Shown here: positions 9,912 through 19,654 of the stretch, one piece after another
Layout of the letters: every line of letters starts with the position of its first letter
Position numbering within the stretch: the first letter of the stretch is position 1
NCBI GenBank assembly: GCA_019217005.1
Contig: JAHBNG010000051.1
Coordinates: 1 to 64,000 of the forward strand
DNA from: Chloroflexi bacterium TSY
Lineage (GTDB): Bacteria > Chloroflexota > Anaerolineae > Caldilineales > Caldilineaceae
Reading direction: 5' to 3'
DNA length: 64,000 nt
Translations under genes and position numbers: made by a program
The notes under the pieces: model-generated
Databases searched by the model: none
What the model was told of the DNA's origin: nothing
The model's input: the letters and a program-made list of their open reading frames with translations, nothing else

Positions 9912-12374
9912 ATGTCTCCAAACATTGAGAATCCTTCTGGGCTAGAGCTGTCTGCATCGATGCTGCAGATTCTACTCCAGATGTTTTCCAGATACCGCCG
10001 CGTGATTGTGCGCCGGGAGTTTGCGCGCGGTTTGAGTGGTGGTCGCGTGATCGAAGTTAGACCCATCAAGGCTGATGGCACACCAGAACTGCCTGTTGTA
10101 GTCAAGTTGGCAACGATCAGCCAAATTCAAAAGGAATGGCAAGCCTATCGGGCACATATTCAACACCGCCTTCCGGATATCCCCGATGTACGTGAGCAGC
10201 CAATTTTGTTGCCGAAAATTGGCTGGGGTGGCATCTGCTACAGACTGATGGGCGGAGGCGAATTTGAGGTCTTGAGCCTTGAGGATTATTGCCGAATGGA
10301 GACAGTTTCAGCGGCCCAGATACGGCAGACGACGGAGCAATTGATTCGTATCATGCGTCCCATCTGGAGCTGGAACCGTGAACAACAAACCTACATTCTG
10401 CATAGCGGGTACGATCACCTGCTCCCTGTCAACTTGCTTATCGATCATCAGCCCACAGTAGCGAATGAAAACGACCAGATCATTACACCCTCTGCATTGC
10501 CAGCACACGAACTACAGCCCGGTGACCGTGTACAAATCCGCGATTTTGTGGTCCACAAGGTCAATCGTACCACATCGACGATAACGCTACATCGGCCAAA
10601 CATCGATCCGCTGTCTCCAGCTTATTTTGTTCGCTGTCGTTCGCCTCTTGCAGAAGGCATGGCTGCTTGTCACGCAAACGAGATTCGCTCCGTTCTCGCG
10701 GGGACCGTGCTCGATACCCGCCTCAATACGTTGCGACGTGAAGTCTGGCGTGCGTTTGATCAGACCATCGATCCAGATGCCAGGTCGGTACGGCTTCCAG
10801 AACCCTCCGGACTCGATTTACCCAATCCGCTTCGACTGTTCCCTGAGGTTTTGAATCACAGATCGAGCATCAAAAGGGCTTCTATTCACGGTGATTTTAA
10901 TCTGGACAATATCTTGATTGAGCCTGAAACGGGGTCAATCAACATCATCGATTTTTCCGAAGCTCGTGAAGATCATATATTACACGACCTCTTGCGCTTG
11001 GAAACCGAGATCACAACCAAGATATTGCCTGACCTACTTTACACCCATCAATTGCCACCAACGTCTACACTCACAGCTCTCTACTGGCATCTCCATCAGC
11101 CGTTGTCCAGTCGTTCACCTGCTGAATCACCTGTCTCTCATCCGATATTGCGAAAGCCTGCCGTCGTTTTGGACATTGTGCGCCGGACCGCTCGTGAATA
11201 CCTTTTCGACCCAGATGATGTGAGCGAATATTACCGAGGATTGTTCCTCTATCTATTGGGTGCTCTCAAGTTCAAGAACCTAAATGATCCCACAAAAAAT
11301 CAGCTTCCGAAGAAATTGGCGTTCTGGGGAGCTGCCATTTCGGGGTACTATCTCAAGACATTGGAAATGGGTAAAACGTGTCCCCCAGAATCGTTGATGC
11401 CAACAATAGACTGGCTGACCTCTGAGAATAGGGTGACAAGTCTGACGACCAAAGTTCACAACAATGGATATGCACAGAACGGGCATCTTGCTTCCGAAGA
11501 GAAGATACTCAACGCACTACCCTTGGATCAGGTGCCGCCGCGATCGCTCTTACTGCCCCGCTCACGCATGCCCATTGGTCGCAATCCCCTCTTTGTGGGA
11601 CGCAATGATGATTTGAGGCAACTGGCGCGCATCCTAAAAGGTGGTGCGACAGTTGCCATTGGTCAGATCGAGACGGCCGCGACAACTGGTACGGGTGGTA
11701 TGGGCAAGACACAACTAGCCAGCGAATTTGTTCACCGCTATGGCCAGTTTTTTGCCGGTGGCGTTTACTGGCTTAGTTTTGCCGATCCAAAGGCCGTGCC
11801 AGCAGAAATTGCGGCCTGTGGTGGAGCCGATATGCTCGGCTTACGTGCGGATTATAGCGAGCTGTCACTGGATGAACAGGTGCGGTTGGTACAAGCAGCA
11901 TGGCAAGAGGCGATTCCGCGCCTGTTAATCTTCGACAACTGCGAAGACCCAACGCTTGTGGAGCGTTGGCGTCCGACTGCGGGTGGCTGCCGAGTGCTGA
12001 TCACGGCGCGTCGCGCCAGCTGGGATCCACAATTGGGCATCAAAACGTTGGCGTTGGACGTTTTGGCGCGCAGTGAAAGTCTCGCCTTGCTGCGAAAACA
12101 TTATCCAGACGCAGCCGACAGCACGTTGGACGCAATCGCTGAAGAGCTAGGCGATCTACCCTTGGCATTACATCTCGCGGGTAGTTATTTGACCCGTTAC
12201 CGATATACAATTACGCCCGAAAAATATCTCGAACAGTTGCGTAACTCTGCCGTTGTCCAACACAAATCGTTGTGCATGAAGGGGGTCTCGCCAACGGAGC
12301 ATATGCAAAACGTTGCGCGCACAATTGCGCTGAGCTATGATCAGCTGGATGGGGCCGACTCCGTGGACGCTTGA
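9912..12374 (+). CDS. Kinase-like/NB-ARC STAND protein, N-terminal part (ends at in-frame TGA)
   Basis: Residues 1-400 form an aminoglycoside-phosphotransferase-like fold: HGDFNLDNIL near residue 326 and NIIDFSEA give the catalytic loop and metal-binding motif. I suspect this is the phosphotransferase-like domain described as ternary complex-associated domain 9 in predicted prokaryotic conflict proteins, but could not check. An NB-ARC NTPase follows: GTGGMGKTQLA (P-loop, ~595), LLIFDNCEDP (Walker B, ~670), CRVLITARR (~692) and LPLALHLAGSYL (GLPL-like, ~755). ATG 9912 has GAGGTGAT in front. TGA at 12372-12374 interrupts just before the winged-helix segment ALLARVACLAPGEP, which continues in the same frame. 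Intact protein would have 1263 codons including the stop. Confidence 0.85.
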   Translation: MSPNIENPSGLELSASMLQILLQMFSRYRRVIVRREFARGLSGGRVIEVRPIKADGTPELPVVVKLATISQIQKEWQAYRAHIQHRLPDIPDVREQPILLPKIGWGGICYRLMGGGEFEVLSLEDYCRMETVSAAQIRQTTEQLIRIMRPIWSWNREQQTYILHSGYDHLLPVNLLIDHQPTVANENDQIITPSALPAHELQPGDRVQIRDFVVHKVNRTTSTITLHRPNIDPLSPAYFVRCRSPLAEGMAACHANEIRSVLAGTVLDTRLNTLRREVWRAFDQTIDPDARSVRLPEPSGLDLPNPLRLFPEVLNHRSSIKRASIHGDFNLDNILIEPETGSINIIDFSEAREDHILHDLLRLETEITTKILPDLLYTHQLPPTSTLTALYWHLHQPLSSRSPAESPVSHPILRKPAVVLDIVRRTAREYLFDPDDVSEYYRGLFLYLLGALKFKNLNDPTKNQLPKKLAFWGAAISGYYLKTLEMGKTCPPESLMPTIDWLTSENRVTSLTTKVHNNGYAQNGHLASEEKILNALPLDQVPPRSLLLPRSRMPIGRNPLFVGRNDDLRQLARILKGGATVAIGQIETAATTGTGGMGKTQLASEFVHRYGQFFAGGVYWLSFADPKAVPAEIAACGGADMLGLRADYSELSLDEQVRLVQAAWQEAIPRLLIFDNCEDPTLVERWRPTAGGCRVLITARRASWDPQLGIKTLALDVLARSESLALLRKHYPDAADSTLDAIAEELGDLPLALHLAGSYLTRYRYTITPEKYLEQLRNSAVVQHKSLCMKGVSPTEHMQNVARTIALSYDQLDGADSVDA

Positions 12375-12377
12375 GCA

Positions 12378-13275
12378 TTGGCACTGCTGGCCCGTGTGGC
12401 CTGCCTGGCGCCTGGAGAACCGATACCCTACCATTTACTCGTCCTCACAGCGCACAGAACCGATGATGATATGGACGTTCGGTTGCGCATTGCAGACGCA
12501 GTTAATCGACTGATTGAGTTGGGGTTGATACGTGAGGAAGAGAATGCCACGTTTCGCATGCACCGATTGATTGTAGCTTACTTGCAAGACATAGCCGATA
12601 TAGACCTTGCAATCGCACAAGCAGCAGTAGAGAATGTACTGTTCACCGAGGCCAAGCGAATTAACGAGAGCAGAAACCCAGGTCCGTTGCAGGCATGGCA
12701 GGTGCATTTACGGATAGTTGTCGATAGAGCACAAGGGCGAGTGGATACGCACGTAGCCAATCTTTGTCATGTGTTAGGCAATCACCTGTTACAGGTCGGT
12801 GATTATGATCAAGCCAAAGTATATATAGATAAAGTGGTAGCAATCCGTCAGAAAATTCTGGGTCAAGAGCATCCTGATACGGCGTCTAGTCTAACCGATT
12901 TGGGTATAGTGGCAACAGGTCAAGGAGAATATGATGCTGCACAAATGTATTATGAACAAGCGTTGACAATCCAGAAGAAAATTCTTGGCTTCAATCATCT
13001 CGATATCGCAGCAACTATAAACAACTTAGGATACATATTACAACTCTTGGGAAATTTGACCGACTCACTTCGATGCCACGAGCAGGCGCTTGGGATCCGA
13101 CAGGTATTGTCCGGCCCAGATACAACCTTGACAGCCGAAAGCTTGGGCAATCTTGCCTATGTACATTTTGCCAGAAAACAATATAACATCGCTCGCTCTC
13201 TATTGGAACAGGCTCTGGAAATACGTGAACGCACTTTCGGTGATGAACACCCAGATACGATTCGTACGCTTAATA
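12378..13275 (+). pseudogene. NB-ARC/TPR protein, middle part (winged helix and TPRs)
   Basis: Same frame as the preceding part, after the TGA. It opens with ALLARVACLAPGEPIPYHLL, the usual helix after NB-ARC modules in TPR-STAND proteins, then kinesin-light-chain-type TPRs of 42 residues (AVAIRQKILGQEHPDT, ALTIQKKILGFNHLDI, ALEIRERTFGDEHPDT). The IS701-like element cuts it within a TPR at 13275. Whether any product is made depends on readthrough of the TGA or internal initiation; no good ribosome site is visible at 12378. Confidence 0.8.
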
Positions 13276-14827
13276 ACTCGATAGTTGTATTTTGAGCAGG
13301 TGCCAGATTTGACAAAGTCAAATTAAGCAGAGCAGACCTGCCGTTTGGCGAAAAGGGTAGCGAAGACCTCCGCAATCTCCTGTCCGTCATTCAAGGCATC
13401 ATGAGCCGTCAAGATGAGATCTTGAATCAGTGACTGAGTTTGCTGCCGGGTAGCCTCACCAAGGGATTTGCTGGGCGAGAATTGAGTTTTAGCCAATGAT
13501 GGTCCCAAACAATCAAGGTGCAAGAGAGAATAAGCCACGAAGACCAGAGACCAATGTTTTTGAAAGGCGTGGGCAGTTCGCATGCAATATTCATCAAGAC
13601 CAAGCAGTTGTTTACCATCCTGATAAACCGTCTCGATAGGCCAACGAAGCAGGTAAATCGAGAGAATGCGTTTGGCATTACAGTCGGTGCGATTGGTCAC
13701 TAAAACGGCATAATTGTCTTGCAATTCAGGATTATCAAAACTAATCACGATGCGTACCTTGCCGATAGAAGGGATACGCACAGTCATGGTAAAGGTGTAG
13801 TAAGTACGACCATCAATGGTGACAGGCTTGTAGGCATTCTGGGGATGTAGGGACCAACTCTTTGACTTTAATATGTGGCCCCTCGAAAGTTATCGGCTGA
13901 CCATCTTCATCCCGCAAACGAAAACTATTTGTCTCCAGATTGCGATTGCACTTCAAGATGCTGATCCAATCTTTATTCAGACGATCGAGTACAGCTAGAA
14001 AATCTGGAGCGAGATACCAACCATCGAAGAGAGCCCAACCAAAGATAAGGTTTCGTTCAACAGCTTTTTCAACCAGTTCCCTGGCAATGGTTATCTTGGT
14101 CTTAAACGCTTCGTCTCGCTCTCGAAAGGCGGGGTCAGTTAATAGGTGGCTATCCACTCGTTTATGAAAAGCGGTTCGTTCTTTCTTTTTCTTGGGAATC
14201 TCGGTCACTGGGAAATGTTTTTCCACAAATGCTTCCCAGTCGGTAAACTCTTCGTACCGTCGGTAGATACTTGCATCGACCGGAAAACGGATAGCGCCAC
14301 TGACATAGTGACTTGTGACTAAGTTATGAGCCAGTGGATGCTGACCATTGCTATGATTGTAGTGGGTGTCGATATACTCGAACAGACTTCCCACATGTTC
14401 ACATAGTGTATCATCAATCGCTAATACCGATTCTGACTCTGAACGTTGGTATTGTGCTGTCTCTGACTTCATGTAACCTATACGCTCATCATTGAGTTTT
14501 TCGGCTCGCCAAGGAGCTTCACTCAGATACCGTGATACATTCGTCTTATCTGCACTATCTAGAATGCAACGGGCAATATTTGCCATGCTTTTGTTGTCCA
14601 AGACCATCAGACCCGTCAGATAGTTTTCAAAGTGGCGAAACTGTTTACGATTGGCAAATACTGAACGAAAGGTTTCGCTATGCTCCTTGACCAGTGGCGC
14701 TACATTTACTATCGGCAATTGCATCTTGATGGCTCCTTTTCTGCACTTTTTTCTTGATGCAATCTATTGAGATGACTTTTGTCTCTTTTGTCAAAATTGG
14801 AAAACCTTCATTTCACAACTATCGAGT
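13276..14827 (-). mobile_element. IS701-like insertion sequence
   Basis: 1552 bp with 13-bp ends ACTCGATAGTTGT / ACAACTATCGAGT and TAATA duplicated at 13271-13275 and 14828-14832. Removing the element and one repeat joins the flanking TPR gene exactly in frame (RTLNNLGEL). The encoded protein resembles IS701-family transposases. Confidence 0.9.
13323..14724 (-). pseudogene. IS701-family transposase, frameshifted
   Basis: The first frame (14724-13813) has the IS701-type N-terminus (NYLTGLMVLDNKSMANIARC), the first catalytic Asp region SVLAIDDTLCEHVG and FGWALFDGWYLAPDFL. The second frame (from about 13840 to 13323) has LLRWPIETVYQDGKQLLG, which carries the last catalytic Glu. They are joined by a single +1 frame change near 13840, where the first frame runs into CLQACHH instead of NAYKPVTIDGRTYY. 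The element is therefore probably inactive unless frameshifting occurs. Confidence 0.85.
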
Positions 14828-14832
14828 TAATA

Positions 14833-15257
14833 ATTTGGGGGAGCTGTTATTGGCTGAAGGAGATCTATCCGTTGCACAAACAATACTTGAGCGTGTTTTA
14901 ACACTACGCCGTAAAGTATTGGGAAACGAACATCCGCATATCGCCTTCAGCCTGTACAATCTTGGTACGTTAAAACGAGCGCAAAATAAGCTTTCTGAAG
15001 CAGAAATGTATTGCCAAGAGGCGTTGTCAATTCAACGTGTGACATTAGGTGAGAAACACCCTGATACGGCAACAACGCTCAACCTGTTGGGCGAAATCTT
15101 TCAAGATCAGGGCAATATCACCGTGGCAAAATCACATTTTGAACACGCCTTGAGCGTATTCGAGAATCGCTACGGTGCAGAGCACGATGTAACACGCCGC
15201 ACGAGAATAAATTTAGGTTCTCTATGTGCTGCTATTCAATCTGATTCTCGGAAATAG
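14833..15257 (+). pseudogene. NB-ARC/TPR protein, C-terminal TPR part
   Basis: Three further 42-residue TPRs (VLTLRRKVLGNEHPHI, ALSIQRVTLGEKHPDT, ALSVFENRYGAEHDVT) continue the repeats upstream of the IS701-like element. The total of the two flanks, 3364 + 425 bases, is divisible by three, confirming the original frame. The stop is TAG at 15255-15257, three bases before the stop of the convergent gene at 15261. Confidence 0.85.
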
Positions 15258-15260
15258 CGT

Positions 15261-15728
15261 TTATCCACTCCCCCATTCTGTCTTTGGTGCCATGTTACAA
15301 TAAACATTCTCGTCTCCATTTTCAATCAGCGGAATGCGTATTATTTTGTACATCTTACCTAGCACACCACCATCATTATTGGGGTCACGATTGAGAAACT
15401 CGGCAAATTTGTCGGGATAGTCCACGACTGCTATCCAACCAAAACCTTCTCCCGTGGTGTCGTTGAAGTCTGGGTATGCGTGACAATATTGGAATCCAAC
15501 GTCGGATGATCGGGGTGATGAAGGTACGATTGGTGGTGCAGGTTCGTTTGGATCACATGATTGTCCATGCGAACCGAAGAGTTCGATCGCTGTGTTTCGC
15601 GCTGATACCAACTGTTTTTCATCTAAACCATGTCCGGAATCATAAGTGGCAATAAATAAAGTCTTCGTGGCTTGCTCGCCAACATTATTATCTTGTATGG
15701 CAGTAGATATCGATTGTTTGCTCTGCAT
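15261..15728 (-). CDS. Hypothetical protein, 155 residues
   Basis: I do not recognise this protein. It has no signal peptide or membrane segment. It starts with a polar stretch, then FIATYDSGHGLDEKQLVSA, a Pro/Ser loop with two Cys (QSCDPNEPAPP, YCHAYPDFND) and ends with WIAVVDYPDKFAEFLNRD and a further Cys near the C-terminus. AGGAGAAC lies just before the ATG, supporting translation. It is convergent with the NB-ARC/TPR gene with a 3-bp gap. Adjacency alone does not establish a shared role. Confidence 0.6.
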   Translation of the reverse strand: MQSKQSISTAIQDNNVGEQATKTLFIATYDSGHGLDEKQLVSARNTAIELFGSHGQSCDPNEPAPPIVPSSPRSSDVGFQYCHAYPDFNDTTGEGFGWIAVVDYPDKFAEFLNRDPNNDGGVLGKMYKIIRIPLIENGDENVYCNMAPKTEWGSG

Positions 15729-15824
15729 CTTGAGTTCTCCTTTAATCGATGATGTGGATTTGACAGGTCATTACTCTTGAAAGTATAGCATGAGCTAAAG
15801 TGGAGTTCCTGTAGCTGCGCTGAA

Positions 15825-16022
15825 GCGATACTGAGCACTGCCATAAATTTTGCCGTTTTCAATCGGGTAGAAGAGCCGAATTTGTTTTAAATTTACGAGC
15901 TAGTGCATCATCTAGCGTTATTTTTCGGGTTAAGTAGGCACGCCTCGTGCCGGTCGCCGCACGAGGCGTGCTCGCTGAACAATGGTCTAATAACCCCTAT
16001 TTTTAGCATGGATGATGCACTA
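15825..16022. repeat. Dispersed repeat plus inverted-repeat element with inner palindrome
   Basis: The gap 15729-16264 has no gene. 15830-15895 carries TACTGAGCACTGCCATAAA and GGGTAGAAG, shared (in either orientation) with 24200-24270, 31930-31962, 41325-41345 and 48140-48180. 15899-16022 is an inverted repeat (TAGTGCATCATC ... GATGATGCACTA) enclosing a second hairpin, GCACGCCTCGTGC / GCACGAGGCGTGC at 15938-15971. Confidence 0.65.
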
Positions 16023-16264
16023 GTGCGTCGTATCCCGTGAGTTCGCTATGGAAGGGGCCGCCAGTCGCCAGCAAGACAATCAGCTATTCCTGTTCGTTGT
16101 ACAATAGTGGGAGAGGTGCCGATACAGTGTCACCGAAGTTGTGATAGATTAGAGACAGTTCACCATAGGTCACTTCTCTGAAGTGACGAACACCAAGAAT
16201 CCTAAATCTTCACTTGAAAACAGTCGTTCTCTTGCCGTTAGTCCCGCCAGGGACGGGACCTACG

Positions 16265-17262
16265 CTATTCCACCCAATCACGTAGTGGATGCTCCCGGTC
16301 CTCCAGCGGCAGTTGAGTACGTCCATGACGATGTGCGGCATACACGCCCAAGATCATCTCCAAGGCCCAACGCGCATCGCGGCCGCTGGAGATAGGGTCA
16401 CGATCTTCCTCAACCGCTGCGATTAGGTCTCGAATCATCAGAGCATTCAGTGTATCAAAACCTGGACTATATGGCTCCAATACAACCTCCCAAGCGGGTT
16501 CCGTAGTGGCTGGGGTCCAACTGGGATGAGGATAATGGAGCAAGTAACCATCCCGATGAACCAGAATGCCCTCTGTCCCATAGATTTCCATACCGCCGGG
16601 TCTTGGACCCGGTCGTACATCGCGGCGTCTGGAAAGAAAATAGCCCATGATTCCTTGCTCGAATGCATACGTCGCTTGTAAGTGATCGCCTAGGATGGGT
16701 CCAATCTCCTCATCACCCTGGCGAGCATCATCGGGACCAGCATCGTGCCCATCCTGTAGAATGTAGGACTGCACCCAGCGTGGCCGGCCAAAGAGAAAGC
16801 AGAGAAGATCGAGCGTGTGGGTGCCCAGAACCATCAAATCCTGACCGCCGCCTCGATGATCCTGTTTGCCAGCGCTGTAGACCTCCTTGACTTCCCCGAT
16901 CACGCCATTGGCAATCAATTCCTTGATCTTGCGGGCAAAGGGCTGGACGCGGCTTTGATGCGAAACCGCTATTTTGGTTCCAGTTCGGTCACAAGCGGCG
17001 ATCATGGCATCCGCTTCCGCTAATGTCCGGGCAAAAGGCTTTTCACAGAAGATACCGCGCACACCAGCTTCTGCCGATAATCTTGATAACAGTTGTCGGA
17101 TACTACACCCAAACGTTCGCTTGCGGCAGCCAACCCCGCTGCATCAGCATCGGCAACTGCGACAAGCTCAATCTCCGGCATTTCTAGATAGACCGTGTCC
17201 AAGTGATGGCCATAGTTCCCGCGGCCTGTGTGACCGATAACGCCTGCTCGATATGTGGTCAT
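16265..17262 (-). pseudogene. Gfo/Idh/MocA oxidoreductase with internal deletion
   Basis: The N-terminus (ATG 17262) is a Rossmann fold beginning with AGVIGHTGRGNYGHHLDTVYL; the rest resumes in another frame with AGVRGIFCEKPFARTLAEAD, the EKP motif that holds the catalytic Lys. About 33 residues of the Rossmann domain between YQDYR and AGVRG are missing, and the frame changes at the junction near 17075, so this is a deletion, not just a frameshift. The remainder (to 16265) looks normal, with GTHTLDLLCFLFGRP in the substrate domain. These enzymes oxidise sugars, inositols or related alcohols with NAD(P). The second, intact family member is at 18487-19539. Confidence 0.85.
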
Positions 17263-17329
17263 GGGGATCTTCTCACTTTCTATTTGTTGCTCATCTTTCT
17301 GGCTCTATGTAATCGAGTTGCACACTATT

Positions 17330-18343
17330 TCATAGATGAGCCATATTTGTTATGATTTTCTGTAATTCAAGCAATGCTGGACCAGGTTTAAACCCCAACT
17401 TCATATTCAGCTGATACATAGGGCCGTTTTCTTCGTTATCTGTCTCGATGGTATGGGCGCCATATTCGATGGCGGATGCAATGACGCGCAGTTTCAAGGC
17501 TGTGGCAACCCCTTGGCGGCGGTGCGTACGTAGAACACCGGTCAAGCCCGTGTGCATCAGACCAGGAGCCGCCTCAACTGGTCGGAGCACGCTTAGTCCA
17601 ACCAATCGGTCTTGTTGAACTGCTACGAACGATGACTTTGAGCTCAATGGAAACGAATCGTCTAAACTTTGTTCAAACTGCGGAAACGGTTGTCGTACAA
17701 GCGGCGCAGAGCGAGGTAGATCCTGTTGGATTGACCACATCAGGTCCCAGAGTTTGCGCTTCCACGCGGGAATTCTTGTGTTCAACTTGGCATAGGACAC
17801 GATCTGAATACCAAGTGCCGCCATACGCGAATCTGTCTGCCCAAGAACGGCCGGTCGAAAGTCGCTGAGAGAAAGGTAGGACATTGTCGAGTGCAGCGTT
17901 TCTTTGAAGCCACATCGCTTGAGAAATTGCAGTCGTTCCAACTTGTCGCTGCGGGATTCCGTTACGATCTTGGCGGGTTCAAATTTGGCGAGTACGTCTA
18001 ACAAGTATTCGTACAAGACTGTCTCTAAGTTCTTGCTGTCGACCTCTACATGGGCAAAATCTGGATGCACATAGAACTCGATGAAGTATCGACCCACCTC
18101 ACGCGTGCGCAGCCAATATTCGTCATATCCACCAAAGGCCACGATCTGCTGATCTACCTGACTGTTGTCTGATTCATTCATCGTCACAACGTAGCGTTGG
18201 AACTGATAGTCGGGATTACGCCATGCGTCACCATTTTTTCGTCTCTCGACCGTTTGTGGACGATCTGGCCAGTACGCATTCCAAATCTCGACGATGGCTT
18301 CGTATGCGCTATCTGTTTCCGCAAACGGTTTGATTGTCAACAT
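17330..18343 (-). CDS. GNAT-family N-acetyltransferase, two tandem domains
   Basis: 337 residues. The C-terminal half has a clear acetyl-CoA loop, LRTHRRQGVATALKLRV, preceded by LMHTGLTGV and followed by ETDNEENGPMYQLNMKLGF, the standard GNAT ending. The N-terminal half has weaker GNAT features (YFIEFYVHPDF, then FLKRCGFKE). Double-GNAT proteins of this size acetylate small molecules or peptides; the substrate is unknown. It lies between two oxidoreductase genes in the same direction and could share their transcript. ATG at 18343. Confidence 0.8.
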   Translation of the reverse strand: MLTIKPFAETDSAYEAIVEIWNAYWPDRPQTVERRKNGDAWRNPDYQFQRYVVTMNESDNSQVDQQIVAFGGYDEYWLRTREVGRYFIEFYVHPDFAHVEVDSKNLETVLYEYLLDVLAKFEPAKIVTESRSDKLERLQFLKRCGFKETLHSTMSYLSLSDFRPAVLGQTDSRMAALGIQIVSYAKLNTRIPAWKRKLWDLMWSIQQDLPRSAPLVRQPFPQFEQSLDDSFPLSSKSSFVAVQQDRLVGLSVLRPVEAAPGLMHTGLTGVLRTHRRQGVATALKLRVIASAIEYGAHTIETDNEENGPMYQLNMKLGFKPGPALLELQKIITNMAHL

Positions 18344-18386
18344 GACATTCCCATCTTTATCATTCTCTCCATCCAGATTTCTCCAT

Positions 18387-18471
18387 TAGGACTTATGCAC
18401 AATGTGATTCGCCTTCTCTCGTACGGGCTTGATATATCAAGCCCGTACGAGAGGGTTCTGTGTAAGTCCTA
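18387..18471. repeat. Inverted repeat enclosing a perfect 38-bp palindrome
   Basis: Outer arms TAGGACTTATGCACA (18387-18401) and TGTGTAAGTCCTA (to 18471) surround a perfect palindrome at 18416-18453 whose centre is CTTGATATATCAAG. The outer arms recur at 56443-56476 without a palindrome between them, so the palindrome looks inserted. Located in the gap between the GNAT gene and the oxidoreductase; it could also act as a transcription hairpin, but no T-run follows. Confidence 0.85.
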
Positions 18472-18486
18472 TCTATGTGAAAATTC

Positions 18487-19539
18487 TTAGTGCCCCACTG
18501 GCAATGGCAGATCAACTCGCACATTCCCACGCGTATGCGATTGCAGAAAACCGATGAGGATCTCAACCGTCTTCTTGGCTTCCTGTGGTGGACTGAGCAC
18601 CTCACCGCCATTTTCCATCACCTGTATCAACTCTGCAATGCAGGCGGGGATCCCAGTTAGTTGGTGTCTGGGGAAGGGGAACCGCTCGGTTGTGTGCCGA
18701 TCTCTGCGGATGACCTGGCTATTGTGGACATCGAGCTGGCCTGTTTCACCCATTATCTGAAAACTGAAACTGGCTTCATACTGCTCTTTCGAGGCGTTGA
18801 CAAAGGCCCGCACGCCATTGCGGAAATGGATATAGCCAGAGCCAGCTGGATCGGTTGCCGGATCTCTCCCTCCATCACCTTGATAAGTGGAATAGTGGTC
18901 ATAGCCTGGCTCCAGTTCAGCAAAGACCCATTCGGGATCCGACTCGGCAAAGAAGCAGACGCCATCGATCAAGTGGGTGCCGTTGCGAAAGAGCATGGCG
19001 CGCGGACCACCCAGATGGCCCACAATCCGCTGGACCTTGCCAATGGTTCCGCTGCGAATGGCCTCTCTGGCAACATGATAATGGGGCAGCCAGCGATTGG
19101 TATGATCAACGGTCATGACGGTGCCGTTGGCCTGGCACGCTTCAATCATTTGGGTGCATTCGTCTACCGTGGTGGCCAACGGCTTTTCGCAAACGATCCC
19201 ACCGATTTTGGCATTGGCAGCCGCAATGACAATCTCAGTATGGAGGTTGTCTGAGGTACAGACACTGAGAAGATCCAGATTCTCCTGTTCGATCATCTTG
19301 CGATAATCGGTGTAGGTCTGCACATCTGCAACTGCCGGTCCCCACGTCTCTTTCATGCGGCCAAAAAGCTCTGACTTCAGCTCACACACGGCGACAAGCT
19401 CTGTTTGGGGCAGATAGGTATAGGCACCAATATGCGAACTCGGGCTGGGCGTATTCAAGATACCCATCGGATCGGTTGCAGGTCGGTTTGCCGCAATGCC
19501 AGTCAGACCGATGACCCCCGCACGGCAGGTTTTTTGCAT
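18487..19539 (-). CDS. Gfo/Idh/MocA-family NAD(P)-dependent oxidoreductase
   Basis: 350 residues, usual family length. The N-terminal Rossmann fold begins CRAGVIGLTGIAANRP; the EKP motif is GGIVCEKPLATTVDE near residue 115; the substrate-domain His motif is FRNGTHLIDGVCFF near residue 206. The N-terminal GxxG region is longer than usual (ANRPATDPMGILNTPSPSSHIGAY), suggesting a subgroup with a large loop. ATG 19539 has AGGATG upstream. Expected to oxidise a sugar or polyol. Its neighbours suggest a catabolic cluster. Confidence 0.88.
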   Translation of the reverse strand: MQKTCRAGVIGLTGIAANRPATDPMGILNTPSPSSHIGAYTYLPQTELVAVCELKSELFGRMKETWGPAVADVQTYTDYRKMIEQENLDLLSVCTSDNLHTEIVIAAANAKIGGIVCEKPLATTVDECTQMIEACQANGTVMTVDHTNRWLPHYHVAREAIRSGTIGKVQRIVGHLGGPRAMLFRNGTHLIDGVCFFAESDPEWVFAELEPGYDHYSTYQGDGGRDPATDPAGSGYIHFRNGVRAFVNASKEQYEASFSFQIMGETGQLDVHNSQVIRRDRHTTERFPFPRHQLTGIPACIAELIQVMENGGEVLSPPQEAKKTVEILIGFLQSHTRGNVRVDLPLPVGH

Positions 19540-19654
19540 GGTTCATCCTCTCCTATAGACAAAGGTTTCTCCTATGTTCAAAGGAATAGTCAATGTCTTC
19601 TCATCAAATATTGAGATTCTTCTCTGCTAGTTCAGGTGCACACAACCAACCAAC

